From Terebella lapidaria (taxonomy: Eukaryota > Annelida > Polychaeta > Terebellida > Terebellidae), in assembly GCA_949152475.1 (NCBI GenBank), contig OX424564.1, positions 39,802,165 to 39,866,164 of the forward strand: 64,000 bases of DNA. The letters run 5' to 3'. Position 1 is the first letter of the stretch. The number at the start of each line of letters is the position of its first letter. This document shows, piece by piece, positions 1-10,740 of this stretch. The notes beneath the pieces are model-generated. The model ran no database searches, had not been told where the DNA came from, and saw nothing but the letters and a program-made list of their open reading frames with translations. The position numbers and the translations under genes are program-made.

Positions 1-3000
1 AAGTATCTGCAATTTTGAAGTATCTCTGCCATCAGGAGGGTTGAATAGAGTCTCAGCCAGTTGAATCTGCCTCTCAGACGAACATCTAGACTGCAAGTTG
101 GGCGTTTCCAATGTTCCAGAGTGTCCACTACATTACACAACAAACATTTATCAGACTCGGTTATTTTCATTTTAAACAATAGTGATCTTGTTGGGTATAT
201 ACAATGTAGTATTTTCCATTGCAAAGTAATCAAACGAATTTCTTTAGTTACCCTCTTCGCTAACCCCCACATCGAAGACGACAAAGGATCAACAGCAAAC
301 TTCTCATTCCAATATTTAGTATAACGATGAGAGACACTATTCAGTCTTTTTTTTACAAAAAATTGTCTTATTTGTTTTGCCTTAATTTTGTCTACGGGTA
401 TTCCGTTAAAATATATTTGTTCATCTTGGGGAAAAGGGCTAGCCTGTAATAATTCCGCATTCATGGCATTTATCACTATATTGTATTCAAAAAGTGTCAT
501 GGGTGAATCGCCCAGCACGTCAGCAATTTCCGAATAACTAACTAAGGATTGATTGTCCAATATTTCATTCAAATACATGAACCCTTTATTAAGCAACCTT
601 TTCAAGTATAGTGGGCTCCCTTTATATGTGATAAGATCATTGTTCCATATAATTTGCGCACAATCCCCCAAATTTTGAACAGTAGTTTTTTCAGAGCTAT
701 CTATCCAATCTTTTAAAAGCTGTTTATAGAAAGATGGAAAGTACCCTTCTATCCCTCTAAAATTCTTGAATGATGTATTCATACTGAATGCAACGAAATT
801 ACTTCCCAGTTTGTCGAGATAACGTGTTGGCAGTAAGCGCCAAGCGCCATTACCTGGAGATGACAACAAAGAGACCCATTTAAACTGTAAAGATTTCTGG
901 ATATCAAACATATTTATCATATTTAATCCCCCATTGTCTATTGATTGTACCATGATATCTCGAGTGATTCTTTCCGGAGTCAATTTGAGATCTTTCTCCC
1001 GATAAACTCTTTTATTATTCCAAATATATTTGTAGAACAAAGTGTTCAGTCTCGATAGTATGTGGTCCGGTAATCTAATACCTTGCATCAGATATAAAAA
1101 CTGTGAAAGCAAAAGGCTTTTGACAAGAGTTATTTTTCCATATACCGATATATTTCGGACCATCCATGATTTTATAATATTTTCACATTTAGTGATTCTA
1201 GACTCCCAATTTTCAGCGATATCTCCCGCTGAACAATCATTTCTGAATTTCACACCTAGTATATTCAAGTGCGCGTCTGGAAATATTTTCCAAGCAATAT
1301 CCCCGCATACCTTTTTTCTAAATTTCCAGCACCCAACCCACATTGCCTCGGTCTTATTCAAGTTGAGATTCAAGAATGAGAAGTGAGAAAAAAGGTCTAT
1401 TAAATGTAGACTGTAGATTATCGACTCTTCATCCCTCAAGAATAAGGTAGTATCATCTGCATATTGCAATATTTTGATACTATTTTTTTCATCACGCCTT
1501 CCCGATGTGTTTATTCCCCTGATATTATCATCATTTCTTATTTTACAAGCCAATATTTCGCAGGCAATGAGAAAACAATGCGGAGAGATGGGGCAGCCCT
1601 GTCGGATGCCGCATTCTAACGGAAACCAGTTGGAAAGCCAACCATTGAAGCTTATACAGTTTTCAATATCAGTATTCAAAACCGTAATCCAGCGTATAAA
1701 AGATGGACCAAAGCCGAACAATTCGAAAGATTTGATCATGAAATCCTTACAGATTGAATCGAAAGCTTTCTTGTAGTCTAGGGAGAGAATAGCACCCGGA
1801 ATATTTTGTTTATCGCTATACTCAATGGTGTCATCTATAGCTCGAATAACAATTCCCGAATGTCGACCTTTGATGAAACCATTCTGATCTTCGGATATAA
1901 TATTTCCAATAATTCCCTTCAGTCTATTATCAAGAGCTTTGGCCAATATTTTATAATCGGTATTGGTCAAACTCAACGGTCTCCAATTGGTAAGATCATC
2001 ACGTGGTTTATTTTTCCCTTTGTGTAAAAGTATAATAGCCCCCCTTCTTTGAGATCTGACCAATCTACCTCTTTGAAAAGCTGAATTATAACTTTTAATC
2101 AACACATTAACTATTTTATCCCAAAAACATAGATACCACGCAGTTGTTAAACCATCCATACCCGGACTTGAATTTGTTTTCATACATTTCAGTGCTCCCA
2201 AACATTCGCCAGCCGTTATTTTACCTTCACAAGAATCCCGCTCTATGGCATCGAGACGTGGCAGCGATAGATTTGAGACAAATTTATCACATGCATCAAC
2301 ATCAAAAGGGCACTTCAACATGTATAATTCTCTGTAGAAATTACAAATAGTTTTCAAAATCTCGTCAGGATGATCCGTCAGTTCACCGGTTGGAAGTTTA
2401 ACTGATAACATGGACTTTTGCCTAGCCCTACTTTTCTCTAAATTCAGAAAATATTTGCTACTTTTCTCACCATGCTCTGCCCATGTAGCTTTTGACCTCA
2501 GTTGGGCGCCACGTACTTTTTGGACGGAATGAAAGTCCACCTCGTTATTCAAAGTCATTACGCGCTCCTGTAATGCAGTATTATTAGGGTCATTGGCTAA
2601 ACTATCAGACGCGTGTGCCAGTTGATTTTTTATATCATCCAATTGACTTTTTTCATTGGCGGCTCTGTTTTTCCCATATTGGATAGAGTAATATTTCACT
2701 TTACTTTTACAGTAATCCCACAGAATATCAGGAGGAAGGGAGGAGTGGTCCCGCAAAATATTATCAATCAGATAATTCACCTCTGATTTATATTCTTCCT
2801 CCAGGAGGAAGGTATCATTAAGCTTCCAATACCCAGGTCCCTTATTAATATTAGCGTCAGTTTCAAGCTGACACAAAACTGCCCTGTGGTCACTGAGAGG
2901 CGCATCTATTATCGAACAGGAGCTTATTAAATCAAAAGCACAGTCATTTGCAAAAATATAATCAATTCTTCTTAGCACCGACTTTGAAGCATTCGACCAT

Positions 3001-3611
3001 GTAAAACCTTTTTGATCCCCATTGTGATACCTCCAAATATCCAGAAGTCCCAGTGACTCAACGAAAACATTAAACGACGTGATTTCCTTCTCATTATGGG
3101 TGTGACCAGAAATATTGTCACAACTGTTTATGACACAGTTGTAGTCCCCGGCTATGATCACTTTGTCGCCTTGCTGTGTTTTGTTGGTGATGACACATAA
3201 CAATTTACTGTAAAAGGCAATTTTTCTCCTACTATTATTCGGTGCATATACATTGAAGCAGCAATAGTGCGATTTCTTATGATCAAAACTAATACCCAAA
3301 AGGCGCGTTTCCGAATGAATACAAGTTAGGTTATCACATTCAAACTTAGGAGCAACTAATACAATTTCACCACAACTGTGGTTAGTTCCTTCTGTCGCAA
3401 ATAGTTTTCCACCCCATTCAGATTCCCATACCGTTATATCTGACGCAAGTACATAAGTTTCTTGTAACAATATTATATCAGCTTTAGTCTGTTTCAAAAA
3501 ATTAAATATTGTGTCCCTGTGTCGTTTCCGACGAAGACCTCGTACATTAAGTGTTAACACCGAGAACGTATTGATTATAGTGAAATGATGAAGCAGGCAT
3601 GATCTTATTAT
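1..3611 (-). CDS. LINE ORF2 (L1/Tx1-like endonuclease + reverse transcriptase), runs off left edge
   Basis: One frame on the minus strand is open from 3611 to base 1 (about 1203 codons, no stop seen), so the C-terminus lies outside the window. An apurinic-type endonuclease comes first: LNVRGLR near 3560, LLQET near 3460, AGDYN near 3150 and the SDHR motif near 2900. The reverse transcriptase follows, with NWRPLSLTNTDYKILAKAL near 1950-2000, motif A DYKKAFDS near 1760, GCPISP near 1590 and the catalytic YADD at 1452-1463. The protein makes the target nick and copies the element RNA (target-primed reverse transcription, known for the class). The intact frame points to a young copy. There is no in-frame AUG in the first few hundred codons, so the real start is unclear (see findings). 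A frame change close to base 100 cannot be excluded because two frames are open there. Confidence 0.93.
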   Translation of the reverse strand, partial: MIRSCLLHHFTIINTFSVLTLNVRGLRRKRHRDTIFNFLKQTKADIILLQETYVLASDITVWESEWGGKLFATEGTNHSCGEIVLVAPKFECDNLTCIHSETRLLGISFDHKKSHYCCFNVYAPNNSRRKIAFYSKLLCVITNKTQQGDKVIIAGDYNCVINSCDNISGHTHNEKEITSFNVFVESLGLLDIWRYHNGDQKGFTWSNASKSVLRRIDYIFANDCAFDLISSCSIIDAPLSDHRAVLCQLETDANINKGPGYWKLNDTFLLEEEYKSEVNYLIDNILRDHSSLPPDILWDYCKSKVKYYSIQYGKNRAANEKSQLDDIKNQLAHASDSLANDPNNTALQERVMTLNNEVDFHSVQKVRGAQLRSKATWAEHGEKSSKYFLNLEKSRARQKSMLSVKLPTGELTDHPDEILKTICNFYRELYMLKCPFDVDACDKFVSNLSLPRLDAIERDSCEGKITAGECLGALKCMKTNSSPGMDGLTTAWYLCFWDKIVNVLIKSYNSAFQRGRLVRSQRRGAIILLHKGKNKPRDDLTNWRPLSLTNTDYKILAKALDNRLKGIIGNIISEDQNGFIKGRHSGIVIRAIDDTIEYSDKQNIPGAILSLDYKKAFDSICKDFMIKSFELFGFGPSFIRWITVLNTDIENCISFNGWLSNWFPLECGIRQGCPISPHCFLIACEILACKIRNDDNIRGINTSGRRDEKNSIKILQYADDTTLFLRDEESIIYSLHLIDLFSHFSFLNLNLNKTEAMWVGCWKFRKKVCGDIAWKIFPDAHLNILGVKFRNDCSAGDIAENWESRITKCENIIKSWMVRNISVYGKITLVKSLLLSQFLYLMQGIRLPDHILSRLNTLFYKYIWNNKRVYREKDLKLTPERITRDIMVQSIDNGGLNMINMFDIQKSLQFKWVSLLSSPGNGAWRLLPTRYLDKLGSNFVAFSMNTSFKNFRGIEGYFPSFYKQLLKDWIDSSEKTTVQNLGDCAQIIWNNDLITYKGSPLYLKRLLNKGFMYLNEILDNQSLVSYSEIADVLGDSPMTLFEYNIVINAMNAELLQASPFPQDEQIYFNGIPVDKIKAKQIRQFFVKKRLNSVSHRYTKYWNEKFAVDPLSSSMWGLAKRVTKEIRLITLQWKILHCIYPTRSLLFKMKITESDKCLLCNVVDTLEHWKRPTCSLDVRLRGRFNWLRLYSTLLMAEILQNCRY

Positions 3612-3747
3612 TTAAACGTGTTGGTATTTGATTTGTAGGCATAGATGAGCCAATATCGAGCGTTCGCATCCAGTCCGTGTCCAGCATCATAGTCCGTTGA
3701 ACAGTCCGTTTGTCGTACGGGTTGGGTGTCAGCACTCCACGTAGTCA
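3547..3747 (-). promoter_or_regulatory. ORF1 stop in a UGA-CUA context with downstream open extension
   Basis: ORF1 ends with TGA (3747-3745) followed directly by CTAC, a context known to favour stop-codon readthrough. The same frame then stays open for 65 codons to a TAA at 3549-3547. ORF2 becomes open at 3611, in the +1 frame. The extension could therefore be a readthrough tail or a route into ORF2. The function is inferred from context only. Confidence 0.35.
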
Positions 3748-5291
3748 GGTGGCATCCAAGGTAGCCTCTTCAAGTTCCACGGTAGCCAGTGGTACAGGGG
3801 ACGAAGCCTTCATCACCTTCGTTGCACCGCAGATATTGTTGAGACCATCTGTGCAGACGGGACTGGTGGCCTTGCGTTTAGGGGTATTTGTCCCATTGAC
3901 CAGGTGGCTTGGAATGGGTCTACTCGGCGATGAAGATGACCTAGCCGTCGCCTGAGGAGGATTTGGGTCCGATCGAGGGGGGTTGTTTTTCTCCACAAAA
4001 GCATCGACCCTAGAAATCAACTCCGGTGAGGAGCAGGAAGAATTCTGTACCGAATCCAGAACCCTAGAAATCAATGCCTCAGCCAACGTGACTGCCTCGC
4101 GGTGGGTGGTTTCTTGTTCCACAGAAATGTGTGCAGTGTCGACTGCCTGGTGCGATTTCTTTACAGCTCGGAGTTCCATGAGCATCTTTCCGAGCCGGTT
4201 TGACCCGGGCCAGTCCTCTGGAGGCTGAGATGCAGTAGCCCGCGGGGGGAGCCCAGACGCCCAGAAGAGATCAGAGGTAGCCTCCACCAGAAGCTTGTCA
4301 CCACTTTCCTCCAGGGCGTTACGAAAAGCTTCACAAGCTTGAAATTTAAGGTCAAGAATTTTCCGCATCACACTGACCTGTTTGGTTTCCCAATCTGAGC
4401 CCTGGGTGCACACCACATCGCCAAAGCGCTTGGCTTCAAGTGGGGTACTGGCCAACATAATTTTTTGGGAGACATCAGAATTTCTTAAGTACGTCGCCTT
4501 TTCGTACTGGTACATTTGCTCCGATGACACAAAAGATATACCATTGCTTTCAAGCTCCACAGGAAAGAAGTTAGAAAGGGGATTCTTTACACCTCTAAAT
4601 ATAGCTAGGTCAGAGTTGTAGAGGTTTTGGTTTTCAGGACAGTTTTGGATCTCGTGATTGATGGAGAGACATCTTCGGCAATTTACTTCCTGGCCGGGAT
4701 AATAGACAGTGATTTGAATGTCTAGTGGTTGAGATGTGTCCCTTGGATCAGGAATCGAGTAAGTGCTATAGCGATGCACAGGGTCGGTGATTTCCTTCGC
4801 ATAACAGAAACGATTACCATTTAATAAATGATCATGCTTCCGCTTATGATCGTCTCGGACTTTGGCTTTGGCTTTCATGACACATGACGTCCTAACAGCC
4901 CAGGTGTCGACCCAGTCCTCTATCTCGTCATCGGTGACACTGAAGGGGAACCCATGGATAGAGATTCTCTTACTGTCAGATCTGCCACGGTGGCCTCTGC
5001 CAAAGGCTTGGAAGTCCTGTAAAGGGTATTGACGACCTTCGATCTCGATGGAGTGAGCTGCCAGTATTTTGGCTTTCACACAGTGGTTACTACAGTACAC
5101 AATCCAAATGGGCGTGGGCTTCATGGACATTTTTTGCACAGAGAGAATGTCAGAAATCGACAGGCAGTTATTATCATCCAGTTCCTGATTAGCTGAAGCA
5201 ATGATATTGGAGGCCAGATCAATTTCCAAAATGAAAGGCATTTGCATTGCAGATATTCCTATCCATAAGTCTTTATTGCTGAGTGGTTCAT

Positions 5292-5295
<4 letters not shown>
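3745..5295 (-). CDS. LINE ORF1 protein with RRM-like region, CCHC zinc knuckle and NADAR domain
   Basis: 516 codons from the ATG at 5295. The frame is open further upstream only because a poly-A tract encodes lysines. Order of parts: N-terminal region 1-100; RRM-like segment about 107-175 (starts RISIHGFPF); CCHC knuckle at residues 206-219 (C-x2-C-x4-H-x4-C, bases 4639-4680); NADAR/YbiA-like domain at about 233-376 (bases 4168-4599), recognised by PLSNFFP, SSEQMYQYEKA, LEAKRFG, KFQA, LLVEAT and GSNRLGKMLMELR; and a Ser/Pro-rich tail. ORF1 proteins bind element RNA. NADAR proteins act on ADP-ribose or N-glycosidic linkages of nucleotides. The glutamate in SSEQ that is conserved in the family is present. 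ORF2 follows 134 bases downstream in the +1 frame. The LINE assignment is firm; an active enzyme is an inference. Confidence 0.9.

Positions 5296-5328
<33 letters not shown>
5296..5328 (-). repeat. Poly-A tract directly upstream of LINE ORF1 ATG
   Basis: An uninterrupted run of about 33 T on the plus strand is A on the coding strand and touches the ATG of ORF1. It is either the 5' boundary of the insertion, for example a landing in the tail of an older retroelement, or an A-rich leader. Confidence 0.85.
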
Positions 5329-5331
<3 letters not shown>

Positions 5332-6545
5332 ATTAATGATGAAAGTCACTTTTGGGCCACTGTAGCAATAGCATGGACACACATCAGCTGGTCAGCACTC
5401 AATGGATCACTGCACATGTGTCAACCACAATGTTGACCAACAAAACCACCAGAGCGTGACGGATTTTGTGTTCCGTTACATGCCCATAAATACCCTGGTA
5501 GCATGTAAACAATCCAAGAAATACTGGGCGATAATACAGGACCATAAGTCCAACGTATAAATAACACACATATAGTTAGTCCAAAATGAATCAATCACTG
5601 TTAGTTGAGTACTTATCACTGTACCACACATGTGCCACTTGTTGCAGGTCTGTATAGCATATAATTGTTCAGCTATTCACATTTATAAGAGAGCTTTTAA
5701 CTAATGCAACCAGTCTTCTCCTCCGCCAAGCTGATCCAAGCTGATGTATTGATTTGTAGTGATGTATTGATGTGAATGTGGAGTGCTGATCACGTCAGCA
5801 TTCAAGAACTATCTCTGTGTTCTGTGGACGTGAAATGGCGATCGACTGTCTACAAAACCAGGGTCACACCCCGGTAGCAGTCATAAACGAGGTTTATCTA
5901 GTTGAGGCCAATAACTGCCCGTGAATAGTGCTAAGGTTTATCGCTAGATGTTCCATTGAATACTTGATATTAAACAATTGAGAATGCAACTCAATCCGCT
6001 TTGAAACATGATACTAGCAAACCATATAGTACATGTAATTTTATCTGTCTAACAACGAAACCTGTTATCCTGTGAATAGGCCTACGTGCAATATTGAGGC
6101 GCCTTCCTATCTGGGGTGATGTTTCTCCGTTTCTGTCAATCTACAGTCGGTTTACTGTCTCTGCTAAGTGGAAACTCCGGTTGAATGTCTACAGCCGGAA
6201 AACTTTTCCGTCTTAATTCTCCGAATACGGAAGACGTGTAGCTGCTTCTCTGGAGATACTAGACCGCTAACCCAGGTTCTTCTGGACCCCTGGCCGCTAC
6301 CCTGGACTGGTTGACTATGTGCTCAACCCAGTCAGAACCTCTAGGATGTCTCTATCCGGTCTCTGCACCGCTTTCCGCTCTGCTTCCTTTCTCCGCCCTG
6401 ATTCCGGAACCAGCACTTGCTCACTGCTCCGACTTCTTGCGGTCGCTCTCTGCCGGAACTCAACGTTTTACCAGGGTCTCAGCTATCTCCTTCTCCTGCT
6501 CTACAGCTCACTCCGTCTTCTCATATTTCTGCGTCTTTTGCGGCT
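5329..6545. other. Non-coding flank, no gene seen
   Basis: AT-balanced sequence between the LINE and the gypsy remnant. I see no coding frame, RNA gene or clear repeat. The part after about 6120 is more GC-rich and may be 3' non-coding sequence of the gypsy copy. Confidence 0.5.
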
Positions 6546-8127
6546 TTACTCCGAGTCCGTATCCGACTCAGAGACCGTCTGTTCCGTCTCCGGAACACTA
6601 CTCTGCTTCGGCGGCTCCGTCTGCCTCCAGGAATCCGCCATTCTCCGCTTCATCCATCTCGGATGCTTGACACCATTATACGGTTTCAGCAAATCGAAGT
6701 GAACCACCTTCTGCCGAGTTTCACTCTCTGCAATCTCGTAGGTCACGTCGGTAAATCTGCTCAGCACTAGCTTTGGACCGCTCCACTTCCTCTGCAACTT
6801 GGGTGCCTTGCCCTTCTTCCGTGTTTTGACCGCCATCCACACTCGGTCTCCTGGCTGGAACTGATTGTCGACCTTCCTCCGGTCGTACAGCTTCTTCTGC
6901 CGTTCCATCTCTCTGCCAGATTTCGCTCGAACTGCCTTATATACTGCGTCTAGTCGCTCCCGGAGCTGACTGCCATACTCTGTTACTTCTGCTGTCGATT
7001 CGCCAGTGGCCTGCCAATCAGTAACTCTACCGGAGTGTTGCTCGGATGCTTGACACCATTATACGGTTTCAGCAAATCGAAGTGAACCACCTTCTGCCGA
7101 GTTTCACTCTCTGCAATCTCGTAGGTCACGTCGGTAAATCTGCTCAGCACTAGCTTTGGACCGCTCCACTTCCTCTGCAACTTGGGTGCCTTGCCCTTCT
7201 TCCGTGTTTTGACCGCCATCCACACTCGGTCTCCTGGCTGGAACTGATTGTCGACCTTCCTCCGGTCGTACAGCTTCTTCTGCCGTTCCATCTCTCTGCC
7301 AGATTTCGCTCGAACTGCCTTATATACTGCGTCTAGTCGCTCCCGGAGCTGACTGCCATACTCTGTTACTTCTGCTGTCGATTCGCCAGTGGCCTGCCAA
7401 TCAGTAACTCTACCGGAGTGTTGACTTCTCTGCCCAGCATCAGCAAATTGGGACTCTGCCCGGTTGTCTCCTGCGGGGTACTCCGGTAAGCTGCCATCGC
7501 CAACGGTACCAGCTGATCCCAGTTGGTCTGCCGCTCGCTTATGTACAGGCTCAGGATCTGCTGCAGCGTCCGGTTGAATCGCTCAATGAAACCGTACGAC
7601 TGAGGTCGGAAAGCGGTTGTCCGTGTCTTGTGAATCCCCAGGATTCTGCAAACATTTCTCAGCAAGTCGGACTCGAAATTTCTGCCTTGGTCGGTGTGTA
7701 TCTCCATCGGGATACCGTACCGCGCGGCAAACTGGTTGACGAATATGTCCGCAACCGTCACCGCTTCCTGATTCGGCATCGGGTAAGCCTCTACCCACTT
7801 GGTGAAGTAATCACTGATTACTAAGATGTACCGGTTCCCCCGGGTGGATTTAGGTAACGGACCCATCACGTCCATTGCCACCCTCTCCATGGGAGCTCCA
7901 ACCCGGTATTTCTGCATCAGAGATCGTTTCAAGTTCTGCATACTTCTTGACGCACATTCGTCACAGCTCAGCACCCACTGCTTTATGTCTCGCATCATAG
8001 CCGGCCAGAAATACCGCCTCCGAATGCTAGCCGCCATCCTTCTGCTTCCGAGGTGTCCTCCCGTCCGGCTCTGATGGGCCAGACGGAGAATCTCCTGTCT
8101 CAGCTCTTTCGGGGTTATTAACTGCAT
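6546..8127 (-). pseudogene. Ty3/gypsy integrase region, broken by stop, frameshift and tandem duplication
   Basis: The frame starting at 8127 encodes an integrase: HH-CC zinc site (HQSRTGGHLG...CDEC), then the DDE core with VAMDVMG, HTDQGRNF and IERFNR. The family's usual QSDGQVERF is changed to QSYGFIERF, but the catalytic glutamate remains. The frame ends at 7366 with LANRQQK, where a frame change separates it from the C-terminal domain (MERQKKLYDRRK...QFQPGDRVW...KWSGPKLV). That domain occurs twice (6983-7291 and 6546-6908) because 383 bp is duplicated. The second copy runs on to a tail ending in SDTDSE. In the upstream direction one TGA separates this frame from 8128-8352. It is a dead pol remnant. 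Confidence 0.88.
6658..7423. repeat. Perfect 383-bp tandem duplication inside the gypsy remnant
   Basis: Bases 6658-7040 are repeated at 7041-7423 with no difference that I can find. 383 is not a multiple of three, so the copy breaks the pol frame. The identity means a very recent event or an assembly artefact. Confidence 0.9.
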
Positions 8128-8400
8128 TCAGTTGGTTCCTTCTGCCGTTTTCCATTTCCGGTAGACTACTCCGTCGACTTTCAGCAAGGTCTTCCGCATC
8201 CCGTACAGCACTTTCTCCTCGCTGCTCATGCTGGAAAAGTCTGCACTGCCAGCTGTACCGCTCCCGTCGATCAGCGACGTCACCAGTGGGTACCAAGGTT
8301 CTGCTTGCTGCATTCTCCGCAAATCATCTGGTCGATATTTCTGCCCCAGCACCGTATCCTGGTCCGCATTTTCCGCCAGCCTAATCCGCTTTTCCTGGAA
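8128..8400 (-). pseudogene. Linker segment before gypsy integrase, cut by an in-frame TGA
   Basis: In the same frame as the integrase, residues such as LGQKYRPDDLRRMQQAEPW and VYRKWKTAEGTN read into the integrase N-terminus across a single TGA (8130-8128). The TGA probably replaces a Trp codon. This stretch normally follows RNase H in gypsy pol, yet here gag lies only 400 bases upstream, so protease, RT and RNase H have been deleted. Confidence 0.7.
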
Positions 8401-8940
8401 CTGCCTTCTCCGTCACCGCAACCGCAACCGGCTTCCGGGACGCTGCTTTCTCCGTCACCGCAACCGCAACCGGCTTCCGGGAACAGCTTTCTCCGCATCC
8501 GCCTTCCCTGCAACCGCCACCGGCCTTCCGGGAACAGCTTTCTCCGCCACCGCAACCGCCTTGGATTCTGCTTTTACCGGATACTCCTCTTCTGCCAGCT
8601 CTGCTTCTCCGGCTGATTTCCGTGACCGCCTCCGGCGTCCCCCCTTCCTTGGTTCGGGCTCTGGAGTTTCACTACTCCGGGTCTGCCGGACAATCCGGAC
8701 AATCCATCGTTGCTGCTGCCGTCTCTGCTGCTGCTGCGGTGGTTGCCGCCGTTGCTGCTGTGGTCTTGGGAGCCTGCAATCTCGGGCGAAATGCCCCCTC
8801 CTGCCGCAGTTAAAACACTCCAGATCTGTTCTTGGTCTGCGCTGCTGTTTCCGTGACTGACTCCGACGACCTCCCTTCCTTGGCTTGGGCTGTGAAATTC
8901 CACTACTTCGGTCTGTCGGACAATCCGGGCGCGGATAGTG
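8401..8940 (-). pseudogene. Ty3/gypsy gag remnant with CCHC zinc knuckle and repetitive linker
   Basis: A C-x2-C-x4-H-x4-C knuckle (CFNCGRRGHFARDC) is encoded at about 8776-8817 in the integrase frame. It is followed by Gln/Arg-rich sequence and then a repetitive Ala/Val/Pro/Lys stretch built from CCGGTTGCGGTTGCGGT-type units (8400-8570) with a frame change and stop. The segment 8600-8710 is an imperfect copy of 8810-8940, both starting CGGATTGTCCG. It is the nucleocapsid part of gag, degenerate. Confidence 0.75.
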
Positions 8941-9099
8941 AATGATCTGCCTTTCCGGTTCTGACGCTGTTTATATTTCTCCTAGGTCACTGTTTACGAA
9001 CCGTCACAATTTGCATTCAGCCATTTTGAACCAGGCTGACAACATCAACTTCGAATCGATCGTCATGTTCGATTAGCCCTGATTCATACAACAACTCCT

Positions 9100-9719
9100 G
9101 AATCGCACACCTGGTGAGATTTTATAGCAGTTACCATGTATATTCTGTTTATCGCATCTATGTTTTGGTATTTAACTGATTTCGTTCCACATAGAGTTTC
9201 AGGGTTGCAGTCTTTGTGTTTGTCTTTGTCAGTTTTGGCGCGAAATATTCTGATTACTAAATTAAACCAATCTGTTGATAATTATATCAGTAAATACACA
9301 TTAAACAATATAAAATACTTAATTAAACAAGGAAACATTATAAAATCCATATCGCCTCAATATTTCAACTGTTTTGTCATTTTTCATCATTTTGCACTTT
9401 ATTTGGGTTCAGGTTACTACAGGTCAGTCTGGCGGCCAGTTACCCCCTAAACAGTTTAACATCAACACCAGGGGTAAGCAGGTTATTGTGGGTTTCCATT
9501 CATTTCATCCGATTATCATATTCATTTCATATTCATATTTTTCGTTTGATCGATCGAGTTTGATCGTAGTTGTTCATTGTAAATATTCATATTTGATATC
9601 GTCGTTTTAACTTGGTCACTCATCTGTATATATATCATTGCAGGGTAATTTTCGGAGTTGAAATAAACACCATAGAACTCCCGCTGTGTCAGTGTTTCAT
9701 AAACACAACCCCTACAACA
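9100..9719 (+). mobile_element. LTR-like 3' end, possibly a solo LTR
   Basis: The stretch ends with AATAAA (about 9662), a short spacer and ACAACA at 9714-9719, which looks like the R-U5 end of an LTR in plus orientation. The left end is not defined. It does not match the orientation of the gypsy remnant to its left, so it may be a separate element. Confidence 0.3.
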
Positions 9720-10740
9720 CTTATATGTCGCTGTTATTAGTTACCAATTAACATATCATATATAGCAAGGTACCAAATCATATAAGCTACTATGGCTTTA
9801 AGTTTATGCATAAATATAATCATTGGTACTCCCTTCTCGACCATTAGATGTTTTCACAAGTACACAAACTGTGCTATACACATGCAATGAAGTAATACCT
9901 ACGTTTCCCCCAACTAGTAAAACCATAACCATACGTAGCATACTAACCCAAGGTCCTCTGATTCGGAACAAGTCATCACTTAACACTTAACGATATACAA
10001 TGTCCAGGGATTTGCCATGGGATTTGCCATGAGAAACATGAGATTCGTTATGTTATTAATTTCCCTTCCCTTTGTTCTCATTACTTGTAGCTGCACCTTT
10101 CGTTATATACCTATATTCTGTTTATGTTGTAAATTCTATTAGGTGCCTTATTATCACCATTCTTGTCTCATCGTGTTATATATTTGGTATTGTTATTGTG
10201 TTTCTGCCATTTTTCTCTTTCATTTTATCACTATTCTCCGTTCAGTTACTTAGTTTTATTTATTTGAGGGTGTCAGTTACCACTTTTTAGCACATTCTGA
10301 TTACAGCAACTGGCAACCCTGAGCTGTAACCCTTTCCCTTGTAAATTGTTTTTTTCTCAATGATACAGTTCAAATCAAACCATCCAAATAAATCATCCTA
10401 TGTGTAGTGGTTGATAAACGAAATAGCCATGGCAAAGAACGGTGCATGATACATACCTCTGTGCACACTTCTAAAAATATCTGTCACAAAGCCCCGACAA
10501 GTGTAAATTGGCTGATTACTGCACCATTCATTATCTATCCTGATTGAGAGTGCGTGATAGAAATGTGTCATGCAACACTTTTACACACATCACGTCACCA
10601 TGGTCACATAGAAAACTGGGTTGGATGCGTGGAGAGCAACTTTCTCTCTCAGCTGGATGCTATGATCACTTGTGGTTGGGCTCCTGGTGACTGAATTCTT
10701 CACTCGTGGATGTTCAAGATAATATTTAAGACTTAGATTA
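9720..10740. other. Non-coding, nothing identified
   Basis: AT-rich sequence; only short chance ORFs are present. Confidence 0.5.

Noticed and set aside
61-2350. Plus-strand frames of 60-119 codons across the LINE
   Set aside because: Shadows of the minus-strand ORF2, which is open throughout and carries the family motifs.
5296-5382. 29-codon N-terminal extension of LINE ORF1 with poly-Lys
   Set aside because: It is produced by the poly-A tract; the ATG right after the tract is the sensible start.
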